Positions 1 to 13,300 of a stretch of DNA of 64,000 nucleotides are shown here, piece by piece. Both the position numbers and the translations under genes were made by a program. The first letter of the stretch is position 1. The number at the start of each line of letters is the position of its first letter. The DNA lies in contig OU452234.1 of the NCBI GenBank assembly GCA_911728455.2, forward strand, positions 7,082,549-7,146,548. The letters run 5' to 3'. This DNA is from Marthasterias glacialis (taxonomy: Eukaryota > Echinodermata > Asteroidea > Forcipulatida > Asteriidae). The notes beneath the pieces are model-generated. The model was not told the DNA's origin, ran no database searches, and was given only the letters and a program-made list of their open reading frames with translations.

Positions 1-170
1 TGGCTGGGCTTGTAAATTGCTTGTAAATGACATACAGATAAGCTCAAAAGTATTTAATGGAAAATACAGATCTGGATTTGGCCACTGTTTCTGTGTTGAC
101 TACAGTAAATGTTCACCTGAAATTAAACGTGCTCAATGGCCTTTATTTTCGGTCATTTTCTGAAAAAATA

Positions 171-275
171 CTGCGGCTTATGGGGTATAGCGGCTTATGT
201 GCCGACAACTGAATCTTGCTTTGTAAATTCTTGGGCGCAGCGGCTAATGGGCCGAGCGGCTTTTGGGCCGAAAAT
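171..275. repeat. Short degenerate repeats, gcggcttatggg core
   Basis: Four imperfect copies of a (a)gcggct(t/a)(a/t)tgggccg motif begin near 172, 190, 238 and 254, directly before the next inverted repeat. Confidence 0.5.
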
Positions 276-280
276 TACTG

Positions 281-400
281 TATTGTAACCAATATGGCGG
301 CGGGAGTTGTAAAATTAACTGGTATGCGGTGTGCTGGTCCTATGGGCTGGTTCCGCGTACCAGTTAATTTTGCAACTCCACCGCCATATTGGTTGCAATA
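281..400. repeat. Inverted repeat with 48-bp arms
   Basis: Arms 281-329 and 353-400 pair with about five differences (tattgtaaccaatatggcgg at the left end). The spacer is 23 bases. A small fold-back element. Confidence 0.8.
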
Positions 401-452
401 CTGTTTGAATGGGATCTGAATTACGGTAAGAATTTATCACTTTTTAACAACT

Positions 453-660
453 TTTAGTTTGCGGAGTGGATTTTCTGGATCAGTGCAACGCTCGATGAGA
501 GTTGAAAGAACACATATAGAGCCTAATTTTGGTGAGATCTGATTCCAAAAAAGAACTGTAGCCAGGTAAACGTGAAGGGCAGAAAGTTTCGAATAGGATT
601 TTGTACATGTCACTCTATGAGGTTCGTGGAGACGATAGCGGAACGAACCTCATAGTTCTA
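453..660 (+). repeat. Dispersed element A, copy 1
   Basis: This sequence, from agtttgcggagtgg to the region of gttctaggagta, recurs in inverted orientation at 63787-64000. It contains a hairpin (618-654): 11-bp arms atgaggttcgt / acgaacctcat around a 15-base loop. The repeat class is not recognised. Confidence 0.8.
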
Positions 661-2690
661 GGAGTAGTCTAGGGCTACACAACAGCAGAACACAGCTAAT
701 AGTAATATTAATATTAATAAATGTTACCTAACGGAATTCGGAACGCAACAATGAACAAGAAACTAAAATTAAAACAACGTAAGACCCTGCCTGTAGTGTA
801 ATAATTTTGATTGATTCCGTATTTACACTAATATTTACCTTCTTCGACCCATCTTCGTAGAAATAAAGCAATGCAGTTGTTACAGAGTAGTTTCTACAAC
901 TTTAACAGCAACTTTGAAGCCGGTCGAGGCCCACTGACTGTACATGCTGTATGTAAACTCTTCACGTGTGTTGTGAAGAGTTAATGCATGCGGTAAAATA
1001 GTTAGGTTCCTTCTTTTATTTCATTTTGTAAAACTTGTGGTTACGTCTGGTTACTCTCAAGTAGTGCGAATAGTCAATGGTTCCCAATTGGTGGCGCTTT
1101 TCATATTTTAAAGGTATTTTTTTTTAAATTAAACAGCCCGAACTCCGGCCGTGTCCGAATCCAGCAACTTCGTCTACGGCTATGGCCGCTGGCTGCAACG
1201 ACAACGTTGAAGAATAGGAATCCTTGGCGTTCCGGCCGTAGCCACTGCCGAACCCATCGGACACGGCCTTATAATGGGTACACCTTATAATGATGTCGGT
1301 ATCAGATCACTGGAGTGGGGCCAAACGAATCGTGGAAAATTCCATCCAATTAATTGTGTTGGGGGGGGGGGAACAACATAGAAATCAAATTCAAGGCTAC
1401 TGTCGTTGTCACGCTTTGGTCAAATCAATGACAAGTCGTTTATTATTACCCTTATCGCTCATTAATTTCCTCCCTTCACAGTAATTCTGATTATGAAATT
1501 TTAACTCTTAACAAGCTTTTGTAACCGTATAAGGGTAATTTTCTTTCAGCATGATGATGAAAAAAACTGATGCCTTTATTATAATAGCATTAAAACAGTA
1601 TGAGCAATGATTGCAGGTACAGCCTTCAAAAACTATTATGTTCATTTTATTTAAATAACCTGCTTTTTTTTAAAAAAATCCCTAAAACTACCGGTAACAG
1701 TTAATATGAGGCAATTATTGTTCCTTGTGAGTTATTGCGCTCGAACTAACTTCAATCAAAATGATATTCAATGGAAAACGAAACGAAAAGGACGAAATTG
1801 TACAAAAATATCTATCTATAAACCACGATTCTAATAATTTTCTTCAGGGGTTTTGCATTTTGAAAACTTTCCTTTACCTCTTTTCAGCAGCCCTCGGGCG
1901 CCGCAGTGCAGGGACAAGTTAAAAAGTTGCAAGTGATGCTTGATAACTCTTAATTGTAGACATGTGTTTTTCTTTCAATGGTTTATTGGAGTTGATCGAA
2001 CAACACAATCAGTGGCACATCCCGTAAAGGCTGGTTTATAGTTGGGTCGCGCGATAGTCGCACGTCAGAAAATGACGCGCGACGCAGTTTAAAGTCGACT
2101 CTAACGCCTCAGCATCCAGACTGAAGGGCTCAGCATCCAATCCCAGCGTTCACATCGTCCTCGCGCAACCATAGAGTTTTATAAGAACAACTCTATGGTT
2201 TGTACATGGCTGTACCCAACATGGCTGCGAAACGAACTTTTCCCAAGGTCACGCAACCTCTCCCAGCTGCCGCCCTCTGTTGTTGATTCTGGAGTTGTCT
2301 ATAGCCTAGCAACTGCCGACCGACGGCATCCGTCCGTGGTTGATTCTGATGCTGGAAAAGGACGGTGTATGTATGTTTTGTATTTGTTTTGTTTGTATGT
2401 GAAGCTAATATTATTTTGTGAAACCAAACAGTGTATAATGCGCATTGATTTGTAGCATGCATGATGCTGTGATTCCAATTTATAAAATTTTGCTCCGATT
2501 CAGAATCGAATAGTCGTTTACCCTTTACCAGTTATGATATTAAATCAAATAACTTTAATTTGAGAAGTCGGGCGTTTAGTTACTTGGAAAGTATGTTTGT
2601 TTGTATCTTTAAAGAAATTTCTGGTCCAGGATAACTTGTACAAATAACACTACAGTAACACTACAGTGTCCAGGTAAAACCAGTTTCTTA
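661..2690. other. Intergenic flank, no gene seen
   Basis: No supported coding region. It contains an inverted repeat at 1146-1268 (arms cggccgtgtccga / tcggacacggcc, with partial pairing further inside). A CpG-richer stretch lies at about 2030-2340, with a 12-bp hairpin at 2168-2201 (aaccatagagtt / aactctatggtt). Open frames here are short and unlike known proteins. Confidence 0.6.
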
Positions 2691-2693
2691 AGT

Positions 2694-2866
2694 TGTCGTG
2701 AAATCGTGGAGTTGACACTAATAGTAATACTCAAAATAGTATTAAATAGTACGACTGTCTGTAGTTTCTATTTCTTTGAATTTCCAAACTCTAAAATTGA
2801 TTGGAAATTCAAAGAAATAGAAACTACAGTCGTACTATTTAGCGTCAACTCCACGATTTCACGACA
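2694..2866. repeat. Hairpin element
   Basis: Arms 2694-2787 and 2801-2866 are inverted copies (tgtcgtgaaatcgtggagtt at the outer end). The left arm has an extra 27 or so bases starting near 2718. The loop is 13 bases. Confidence 0.82.
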
Positions 2867-2920
2867 AATAAAGATAGATCACATTATGCTTTTATTACGT
2901 GGGATTGTATGGCATGCCAA

Positions 2921-3677
2921 TGTTGCGGTCCTACTAATTGCCGACCCCTGCCGTCCCCTACCGACAACTCGAAAAAACCTACCGACAACTCATTCCGTAT
3001 GCACTCTAGTCTTAGAAACTGGTTTAAGCTTTATATAATAGATAAAGTTACTATGAATCCTAAAAGCCTTATTGTTACTTCTTTGGTATTGGAGAAATAA
3101 GTATTTTCAATCAAGGAATATGATTTTCAGCGAAGCAGTAGTACTGTCCGCCATGATGCTCGATTATGCGTAGTGGACTAAACCATTTATCAATGGGTAT
3201 AGCAAAAAAATGTATGACAACAGAGGCGCCCTTCTATGTGGAGTTTTACAGATTGGGAAGCTATAATGTCTCTTAAATAACATTTAAATATGAACATTTA
3301 TAAACCTTTTTCGCTTCATTAAGAAAACAAATTCAACACGTTTGAATTATTTTCCGATCTAGTTTAGAAGGGCGCCCTCTGTTGTCATACAAAATTCTTA
3401 CTATACCCATCGATAAATGGTTTAGTCCGTTACGTGTAATCGAGCATCATGGCTGACGGTACTACTGCTTCGTGGAAAATCACATTCCGTGATTGAAAAT
3501 ACTTATTTCTCCGATACCAAAGAAGTAAAAATAAGGATTTTAGGATTCATAATAACTTTATCTACTATATTAAGCTTAAACCAGTTTCTAAGAGTGCATG
3601 TGGAATGAGTTGTCGGTAGATTTTTTCCAGTTGTCAGTAGGGGTCGGCAGGGGTCGGCAATTAGTAGGACCCCAATG
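2921..3677. repeat. Large fold-back element, 315-bp arms
   Basis: Left arm 2921-3235 and right arm 3366-3677 are inverted copies with scattered differences; the 130-base centre is AT-rich. Inner ends read cagaggcgcccttct and agaagggcgccctctg. No open frame supports a transposase, so this is a non-autonomous fold-back or long-TIR MITE. Confidence 0.88.
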
Positions 3678-3825
3678 TTGCAAAAAACAATAATCGTGAA
3701 CAGTTTGCATTAAAACAGAAACCCCCAAAAAGACTAGACTGGTCATACACTGTGTCAGCAGCCTGCAGGCATGCACATTCAGGCTCAAGCCATTAGTAAA
3801 AATCATGGCTATTCAGAGAAAATGT

Positions 3826-3990
3826 TATTTTAATAAGGGAATGAAAGAGTGGTGACTGAGGTCTTTTAAAATGGCCATTGAAAACAGGCAGGGTCCTGGC
3901 TTTGTGATAAAGGACCGAGCCGAAGATGATGTCCTTTATCACATGGCCCTGACCCCTGTCATGCAAAGGGTTGACCTTACTTAAAATGCC
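3826..3990. repeat. Hairpin MITE, copy 1 (pair with 20364-20530)
   Basis: Begins aagggaatgaaagagtgg and has a central hairpin gtgataaaggaccgagcc ... tcctttatcac. The same outer and central blocks occur at 20364-20530. Confidence 0.7.
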
Positions 3991-4221
3991 AACATAACAT
4001 GAGCCCCAAAAGGATCAATGCAGATTTTTCTTCTTACCCCTTCACAAATTCTTGGTGCACAACTTCTTCATGGCCTAACTACCTAATCATTCAGACAGAG
4101 GGTACAATAAATTTGGCATTCGTTTTGTTCAGATGACATAGGCCCTACTAACCATTTTTTTTTTTATTGGTCACAATGTTTTCAGTCTCAAGTATTTCCG
4201 TTGTCATTCTGAATCATCAAG

Positions 4222-4337
4222 ATGTCTGATCCTGCAAGCGTTCTAAGACGATATGAAGATGTGTGTGAAGAAATGGAAGTCAAACCAACACCATTCGTAA
4301 TGAAAGTCATTGAGAAGGAAAAAGATGAGCAGATAAC
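4222..4337 (+). CDS. LRRC34: LRRC34 exon 1
   Basis: Codes residues 1-39, from the start ATG through MSDPASVLRRYEDVCEEM to a split Thr codon. The donor is AC|GTGAGT. The segment is an acidic helix without LRR pattern, as in the N terminus of LRRC34. An inverted CCAAT (attgg) lies near 4166. Confidence 0.75.
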
Positions 4338-7300
4338 GTGAGTTTAAACATAATGATAATAATTTATTTATTTATGTTGTGCAAGTTACATGGAAAAAGT
4401 ATGTGCAGATGTGCAAAACAATGTGAACAACCAAAGATCTTTAAAATATCATTCATCTTCTAATAGACCATGTAATCTGTGACATCACATGTTTAAAACA
4501 TAGCCACAGAGCCTGGACTTCATGCAGGAACAATTTGTACTTGTAGCTCAATTGAAGAAATCATTTTAAATCTTACATTTGATTCAAATTGAACTGTACA
4601 ATTTGTATAATTTTTTTATTTGAAAAAAGAGTGCACACATCAAAACTCGTTCAGCTGTTATTTTTGCAAATTGATTGTTGTCGTATGTATTCAATGTAGA
4701 AACTAAATTCTAAACCTCCTAAAAGTTCAGTGGTCCAGTAAAAATGCTAGCATAAATTTTCTTGAAATTTTAGCTTAAGACAAAATGGTCAGTAGGAGAT
4801 ATAAAGAAAGTGTCAATGTACCATAAATGATCTATAAATGGTAGCTCATTATTTAAAGGGGAAGTACAACATCATTTTCTGGAAAAATTTGTCCCATTTG
4901 CTAATTGAGTAAATAGATCTTACAACCAATATGTCAAATTCGTCCTAATAAATTTGATGAAATTTATGGTACTGCAGTGAAAACAATGACAAATGATTCA
5001 TTATTTGTGCACTTGTTTGTTAGTTTGTACACATTCATTAGGGATGTGTGTCTAAGTTTACTTCGCTCATCTTTTAAACAAAGCCTTCAATTTCCAAGTA
5101 TACAAAAGTTGTCCAATTGCTCTGATTGTTTTAAAAATAATAAAACAGGTAGAATGGTAATTTGCCTTTTGTATCCCTATGCTTTGCTTAAGGAACATTT
5201 TTATGACATGCAATAAATTGTCAATCATTCTGAATGACCTACTCCCAGTATTGATGCAATCCATATTGTTGACTTGTGGTGTAACTGCACTATTTTCCCC
5301 AAGATAATCAGTGATGTACAGTGTTGTGTGGAAACTGTACACCAATAAAGATTATGTGCGAGGGTGGAAGGATGGTCTTGACACAGACTCAACTGATGTA
5401 TGTAGCCAGCCGGTCAACTCCCAGCTATGTGTATAGTACTTTGCCCACAGACATAACAGAGTAGTCTGTCCTCTCCTTGAATCCCTCTCCCCATCTCCTA
5501 GTTGATGGGTGTAGGATAACAGAGATCTTCTGCATTGATTTTCTTGACAGTTCTCTTACCAATAATTGGCCTGTACATGTACATGTACGTAGATTTTTAC
5601 ATTCGTATGTGTGTGAGGTCTTCCTGGATTTAAACAAAAGTGGAACAAACAGTAGCAGTTATAAATTCACAGAATTAATATATTTTAAAATTTAACTTGT
5701 CTTGACTGCAGAAGGCAAAGGAAGAAACTGTAAGTATAATAAAAGCACACACAACTTTATCATTGCTTGACATTGATTGTTGATTGTACACCCAACACTG
5801 GCTTGCTTGTAGTTAAAATATACCACTTGTTATGTGCTAGCAATGCTTTGTATAATAGTGGTGCACCCTAGAGCAGAGGTTCAGGATCTAAAGCCCTATA
5901 GAAGACCTTTAGTTTGATTCCTACATGTATTATCTTTTTGCACGTAGATGTAAGCATTATTTACCAAGGACATTTATCACAGTAAAAGTACAAGTAGCTG
6001 TTTTCAGACCTCTGCTAAAAGGTGCTATCACATGAGTCTTTCTCACAGCAAGTCACTGCATTCATTTCTAAACTTTTGACCTACATGTACATGTAGTTTT
6101 GGCCCAAACTATAGAAGCCTTAGCATGTCTGTCTAACTAAGCAGCTGCAACTAATTAATAATGACCTGTCATTATATGACCTGTACAAAGTTAGTGTTGC
6201 ACTCTCAGCATGCATCCTTCATCACCTTTAGCTTTAATAACCAAAACATACAAAAATACAGTGTACAATGTAGATGAGAGGTAAGTTGTTTATTTGTTTA
6301 TAGTTAAAAGCATGACAATGTGTACATGTAGCACTATTACACCAATGTAGAAGGTTTCTCATCTCTCTTGGTTGGAGCGACAACCTCAAGCAGGGCTGGA
6401 TTTCACAAAGCACTAAGATTCATTTTAAAGCCCCACTCAACATTGGGAAGAAGAAAACATAAATATTCACAGAACATATACCTTACATGGTATAAAGACA
6501 ATTTTGGTAGAAATCTTTCCCTGAAATATTTCTTTCTGCCTGAAGTGTCATCTTTTTTAAATAATATGCTGAATGCATTTATACCATTTTCCCGCAAATG
6601 AAATAACAAAATGAGCTGACATTTTCACAGGTTGGTTTTATTACAAATATCTTGATTTGTGCAGAGAATGGAAGCATTTACAGTCAGTATTACTTTGCTT
6701 AGTAATTAAGATTGATTTGCACTTAAGATCAATCTTCGCTCTTTGTGAAATTGCGCCCTGGCTGATAAATTTGGCCACACATTTGAATGAGGTTTTGGTC
6801 AGCCCACTGAGACCCCTTAACGTGTACTCCTCTTGTATATCCCCATATCCATGTTTCTTTTTGGTTTGAATATTGTAACATGTAAGTACCACCCATTGTT
6901 AGATACTACAAGTACCACACTGAGGAATTTAAACACTCCTCGGAGTGGAAATTCTGGGTGTGCCACTTCTTGTAATTTTCATCAAGTTGCTTATAACAAA
7001 TTTTGTATGTAACTTTAAAAAATGTTGCATGACCTGCATGCTCTGTGATTAATGAAGGTATTGTACAATGTACATCATGTTGAAGTTTAATGCATTTAAA
7101 GCTGCAGCTAATTTTGTAGACATGCTAAACATGTAAACTTACAAGAAATCAATGGCCATATGCTAAAATGTTGCACAACCGTCTGTTAATAAAACAATTA
7201 TTGTCTGTAAAAACATTGACAACAATAATTTGGGTTAACAGTAAAGTCACATCTTTAATGTTGTAATCCAATTATTTGGATTGTGGGTAATTTCTATTCT

Positions 7301-10300
7301 CCTTATTTGGGATGAGTTGATAAACATACATAGGACTAGGATACAGACCTGATACTCTGAACTTAAGCTCACATAGGACTAGGATCCAAGACTGATACAG
7401 ACATGATACTCTGAACTTAAGCTTACATAGGACTAGGACTAAGACTGATACAGACATGATACTCTGAACTTAAGCTTACATAGGACTAGGATCCAAGACT
7501 GATACAGACCTGATTCTCTGAACTTAAGCTCACATAGGACTAGGATCCAAGACTGATACAGACATGATACTCTGAACTTAAGCTTACATAGGACTAGGAT
7601 CCAAGACTGATACAGACATGATACTCTGAACTTAAGCTTTCTGAATGACTTGTTTCAATCAACAATCTACATCCATGGGTATTATTAGATGCATTTTTGT
7701 AACACAAGTTTATGCTCACACCTGTTTCATGTCAATCCACCATCCATGTAAGCAGTCAAAACATGTGGTACAAAAAGTAGCCAGGCGTAGGATTTTTAAT
7801 TTTCTAAAGTCATTTTTTCTCAAAGATATCTTGCATGAAACGCTTCAGTCATTACTTGAACAAAAAGTACACTTTTTATGATCTGCTTTAATGATTGTCT
7901 TGACCAGTCTATCCTGATTTTGCTCATTAACGTAGAGCCCTTGTACATGTAGGTCAAGACTTTTGCACTGGAAGTATTGTAAGTGTTTTCTGTTACATCT
8001 GTCTATAGTACATGTACGCAAACTATCGATATGGTGGACTGAAAAGTGAGATGATTTAATAACTTTGAAAGTACTCTTTCTGTGCACGTTTATTTACTCA
8101 CCCTATATAAGTAGAAATAATTCCCATTATTCAAAAATACATGTAGCACAGTACATTGGATTGGAAACACATTCTTCCTTGATTATGTTGATACAAAATG
8201 CCAAGTTGCATATACATTTGCAAAGTGTGAACAGTATGTAATGTTTGTAGTAGTACGTAGTCATAGATTACACAAATGAAGGTTTGATATATCCCTTTTG
8301 ACCATGATGGATAGTTTATTAGTAAATGCTGGAATCTGTTAAACTCTGGAAAAACCATGGAAAGGATATTTTGATGATTTGGGGGAAAAAAGTTCTTGTG
8401 ATGGTTAGTGCTTTTTGGTTATAAAAAAGGCTGTTTCCTGTTAAAGAAATCAGGGTTAAATTTAAACTGTTTATAAGTTATGGCAGTCGTCCACTTAATA
8501 TGCATGCCAACAAATTTATCATGTGTTTAAATTAATGCAAAAGGTATTCGCATAACAGCATGATTTCATAACTTTAAAGGGTCTGTGAAGTGGTTTTTTC
8601 CCCAGTTTTAAGTGAAAAAAATATATGCACATAAGGACCTAGGCCCTATAAATGCAACTTTGCTCAAAGTTTATAGCAGGTATGATATCAAATAAAAACT
8701 AAAGACTAAAATAAGGGGCGAAACCTACATGTAGTCTAAGGGGAAATTGTGATGAAGAAAGAGGCAAATGCTGTTGGTCAATACGCGGTGATCGATACAT
8801 GTGTATGTGCTACATTTGCATAACTTATTTAATTTCTGAGGCTTAGTTTCTCTGGACAAATCTCTTGCTAATTTGGCTTTTGTTACGTGGACAATAAGCG
8901 TAAAGGTGTTTTGTTGCAGTGAAACATACTAGACATGCTAGAATCTAATGGTCGTGAATGTACATTGTCACTGCTTTTGCATTGTCATCGGGTGCCTGGA
9001 TCTACGTCAAGAAAGGCGATATTGAAATGGCTAGTACAAGCAACAAATTAAAAGTTAACTCATTTTGTATTAATTTCAAACCATGTGATAAGCCCAAAAA
9101 TGTAATGTGAAAAAATACCACTTCATGGGCCCTTTAATTTCAGAATTTTTAGCATTTAGTGTAAATTTGAATGATTTGTTAATATGGCCCCTCAATGTTT
9201 TCTATTGTTTATGAACTGTGTGTCTTGAAATATGTACATGTATTCCAATTAATTTGGTTGAAATTTAATCAGTTGCCAGCGCGAATCTTTCATTTTTTCC
9301 CAACCAGCCCGACTGGATTCTTTTCTCGGAATTGCTGGAATCATTTTTCTTTGAGAGTACCGCTGGTACAAAGAAACCTTGACTTGACAAAGCCAAGAGA
9401 ACGAATGTTCTCATTGAAGCACCATGTTTTTCGTTTTCTCTATCGAGAAAGTGTAAAATTCATGCACCATTCAAAACCTCGGCCGTTAGCTACAGCTGAG
9501 GATTGTTAGCCAATCTGGAACCAAGGCAGGAAACCCAGTTCACTCGGACTTATCTACATTGAGCCAAAATACAATGACTGAACAATGGTGGAAGCCTCTC
9601 GATGTCTCATAATCCTCTTCTTCAAACAAATTGACAAAGGTCTAGAATCAGAGATCAGCACCAGTTCTATTTGTGTGGGTGAAACAAAGCGTTACACGGC
9701 TTGTGCATGCTCTGTGCATGCTCAGCAGTGGAATATCCAGGTGTCCTTGTTTCCGGGCTTGGAATTTCACACACATACAAAACTCACGTCACCCATTTGC
9801 TGGCTTGGAAAATATGTGCGTGTGTCTCGCCATCCGGCACCAACTGGTTAAGTCTTAATTATAGAGTGACTTGGGGTGAGGGTTTCATGCTGTCTTAAAT
9901 AGCAAACATACAAAAAGCCATACATGTTGTTCTGAGAGCTTTCCGGAACACAAAATGTCATATACATGTAATATGTATGCTAAACCTTGAAAAAACATAA
10001 TTAGTCGAAAATGTGATGTTATTATATCACCATTGCAACAGTGTTAACTCATTTAAAGATTGTAGCATTTTGTAAATTCAACCCAAATACAGTACGGTCT
10101 GTGTACATATACAGTATACACACAAACTATTCTTGATTCAAAAACAATTGACTAACATTTTCTATTCCATTTGTATGTACATACAATGCAGTGACCCAAA
10201 GGACAATTTGGAGCTTGTTCTTCGTGGGAATAATTACCTTCTGACAGACACTAGACTCAATGACAATGATATGCTGGCACTGTATAAGACTCTAGTCAAT

Positions 10301-13300
10301 AGTGTCTATGTGACGGGTCTGGATCTACGCTATAATAACATCACCGATGAGGGCGCTTTGCATATCGGTGATTTGCTGGAGGTAAGCCTGTCATGCATTT
10401 CATGAGGATCAAACTTACATACAAAATGTTCAGTTAAGTTTCAAAATAAGGGTAGAATCATTGACTGGTTAGATGGGAGACCATTCCATGTATTGACATG
10501 GTTTGGGTGGCTAGTCTGGGATCTGTTAGGTAAGCACCATTGACTGTGGTCAGTACTTGGATGGGAGACCATTCCTTGTATTGGCATGGTTTGGGTGGCT
10601 AGTCTGGGATCTGTTAGGTAAGCACCATTGACTGTGGTCAGTACTTGGATGGGAGACCATTCCTTGTATTGGCATGGTTTGTGTGGCTAGTCTGGGATCT
10701 GTTAGGTAAGCACCATTGACTGTGGTCAGTACTTGGATGGGAGACCATTCCTTGTATTGGCATGGTTTGGGTGGCTAATCTGGGGCATGTTAGTTGAGCA
10801 CCATTGACTGTGGTCAGTACTAGAATGGGAAACCATTCCTTGTATTGACATGGTTTGGGTGGCTAGTCTGGGGTATGTTAGTTAAGCACCATTGACTGTG
10901 GTCAGTACTTGGATGGGAGACCATTCCTTGTATTGGCATGGTTTGGGTGGCTAGTCTGGGATCTGTTAGGTAAGCACCATTGACTGTAGTCAGTACTTGG
11001 ATGGGAGACCATTCCTTGTATTAGCATGGTTTGGGTGGCTAGTCTGGGATCTGTTAGGTAAGCACCATTGACTGTGGTCAGTACTTGGATGGGAGACCAT
11101 TCCTGGTATTGGCATGGTTTGGGTGGCTAGTCTGGGATCTGTTAGGTAAGCACCATTGACTGTGGTCAGTACTTGGATGGGAGACCATTCCTTGTATTGG
11201 CATGGTTTGGGTGGCTAGTCTGGGATCTGTTAGGTAAGCACCATTGACTGTAGTCAGTACTTGGATGGGAGACCATTCCTTGTATTGACATGGTTTGGGT
11301 GGCTAGTCTGGGCTATGTTAGGTAAGCACCATTGACTGTGGTCACTACTTGGATGGGAGACCATTCCTTGTATTGACATGGTTTGGGTGGCTAGTCTGGG
11401 GTATGTTAGTTAAGCACCATTGACTGTGGTCACTACTTGGATGGGAGACCATTCCTGGTATTGGCATGGTTTGGGTGGCTAGTCTGGGATCTGTTAGGTA
11501 AGCACCATTGACTGTGGTCACTACTTGGATGGGAGACCATTCTTGGTATTGGCATGGTTTGGGTGGCTAGTCTGGGATCTGTTAGGTAAGCACCATTGAC
11601 TGTGGTCAGTACTTGGATGGGAGACCATTCCTTGTATTGGCATGGTTTGGGTGGCTAGTCTGGGGTATGTTAGGTAAGCACCATTGACTGTGGTCAGTAC
11701 TTGGATGGGAAACCATTCCTTGTATTGGCATGGTTTGGGTGGCTAGTCTGGGATCTGTTAGGTAAGCACCATTGACTGTAGTCAGTACTTGGATGGGAGA
11801 CCATTCCTTGTATTGGCATGGTTTGGGTGGCTAGTCTGGGATCTGTTAGGTAAGCACCATTGACTGTGGTCAGTACTTGGATGGGAGACCATTCCTTGTA
11901 TTGACATGGTTTGGGTGGCTAGTCTGGGGTATGTTAGTTAAGCACCATTGACTGTGGTCACTACTTGGATGGGAGACCATTCCTTGTATTGGCATGGTTT
12001 GGGTGGCTAGTCTGGGATCTGTTAGGTAAGCACCATTGACTGTGGTCAGTACTTGGATGGTAGACCATTCCTTGTATTGGCATGGTTTGGGTGGCTAGTC
12101 TGGGGCATGTTAGTTAAGCACCATTGACTGTGGTCAGTACTTGGATGGTAGACCATTCCTTGTATTGGCATGGTTTGGGTGGCTAGTCTGGGGTATGTTA
12201 GTTAAGCACCATTGGCTGTGGTCAGTACTTGGATGGGAGTAATGGGTGAAATTCAGCAGAGTATTCAAGACTATCTTTGTGTGGGTGAAATGAAGTGTTG
12301 CACTGTAAGTATGTATGTGTGCAGGCTTCAAACAAAAGGTCGAGTACTCAAATTTTTCACAATAGCGTGTATAAACGCTGCCATTTGCTGACCCAGAAAA
12401 TATTTGCATGTAAACACGTCATATGGCGTTTACTGGTTAAGAAATCGTTTAAGGGGCCACTATCTTTTTTTTTTCAAACTTGTAGACTTCAATCACAAAA
12501 GTAGGGTCGCCTATTTTACATTTGATAATCTATTGAATTACATTTCAAGTTTGTTGTCCAAATTTTGTGTTTAGGTGACATACTTTGATGTGATTCAATA
12601 AATAAATGTTCAGGTTTTGACAAGTGCAAGGTTTAATACATTGACTTCCATTGTTTTTTGTTTTTTACCTATTTCTTTAAGGTTTTTGTGGAGTGTGATT
12701 ATCAAGCTTCATGAGTGCTCACTCTCAATTCAGTGATGTTTGGCCATGTAGTGGACAAATTATCTGAACATCATAATTATTGACATAATTGTTTGACTCA
12801 AAATGTTGGTTTTAACGAGCAGAAGACATGTGCCTTGAGAAGTTTAAATCTACAGAGCAATGATATCAGATCGGCTGGTGCAGAGGTTATTGCTAAGGCA
12901 TTACAGGTATGTGCTGCTGATTGAATTCATTTATGCTAACAAATGATGTTTGGTTATAGAACATGTATTAATACTTCTGGTAATGCAACTGATGATGTCC
13001 AAAGGGCAAATAATCTATGTACATTGTAGCTGGGAAATTTACTAGTATGTTACGTCAGTTCATCAATGTTTTTACAGAGTGACACATGGTGCTCCACATC
13101 CCAAATTCAGTTTGGAGAAAGTCGCGGTTTAAGTTGGACTATTTTTAAACTGCTGTTTCGGAGACTGCTTACTGTTTATATTTATTTATTTTTTTTTTAA
13201 TACTAATAAACAGACTTCTTTATTGCAGCTGTTGATGAGTTATTCATTCCTAAACACATGAGTCACTTTGTGAAAATGCTAAACTTAAATAGGTCAAGAG

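Larger units (their letters stand above)
4338..10191. other. LRRC34 intron 1
   Basis: 5.9 kb, AT-rich, with many (t)acatgta words. Besides the 54-bp tandem array, the TTAA element at 8578-9133 and the MITE at 9269-9847, I see no coding or RNA signal. Confidence 0.6.

Noticed and set aside
10453-12240. Tandem 5S rRNA genes
   Set aside because: Only about 42 bases per unit resemble 5S; the 5' third and the 3' end of the gene and a T-run terminator are missing.
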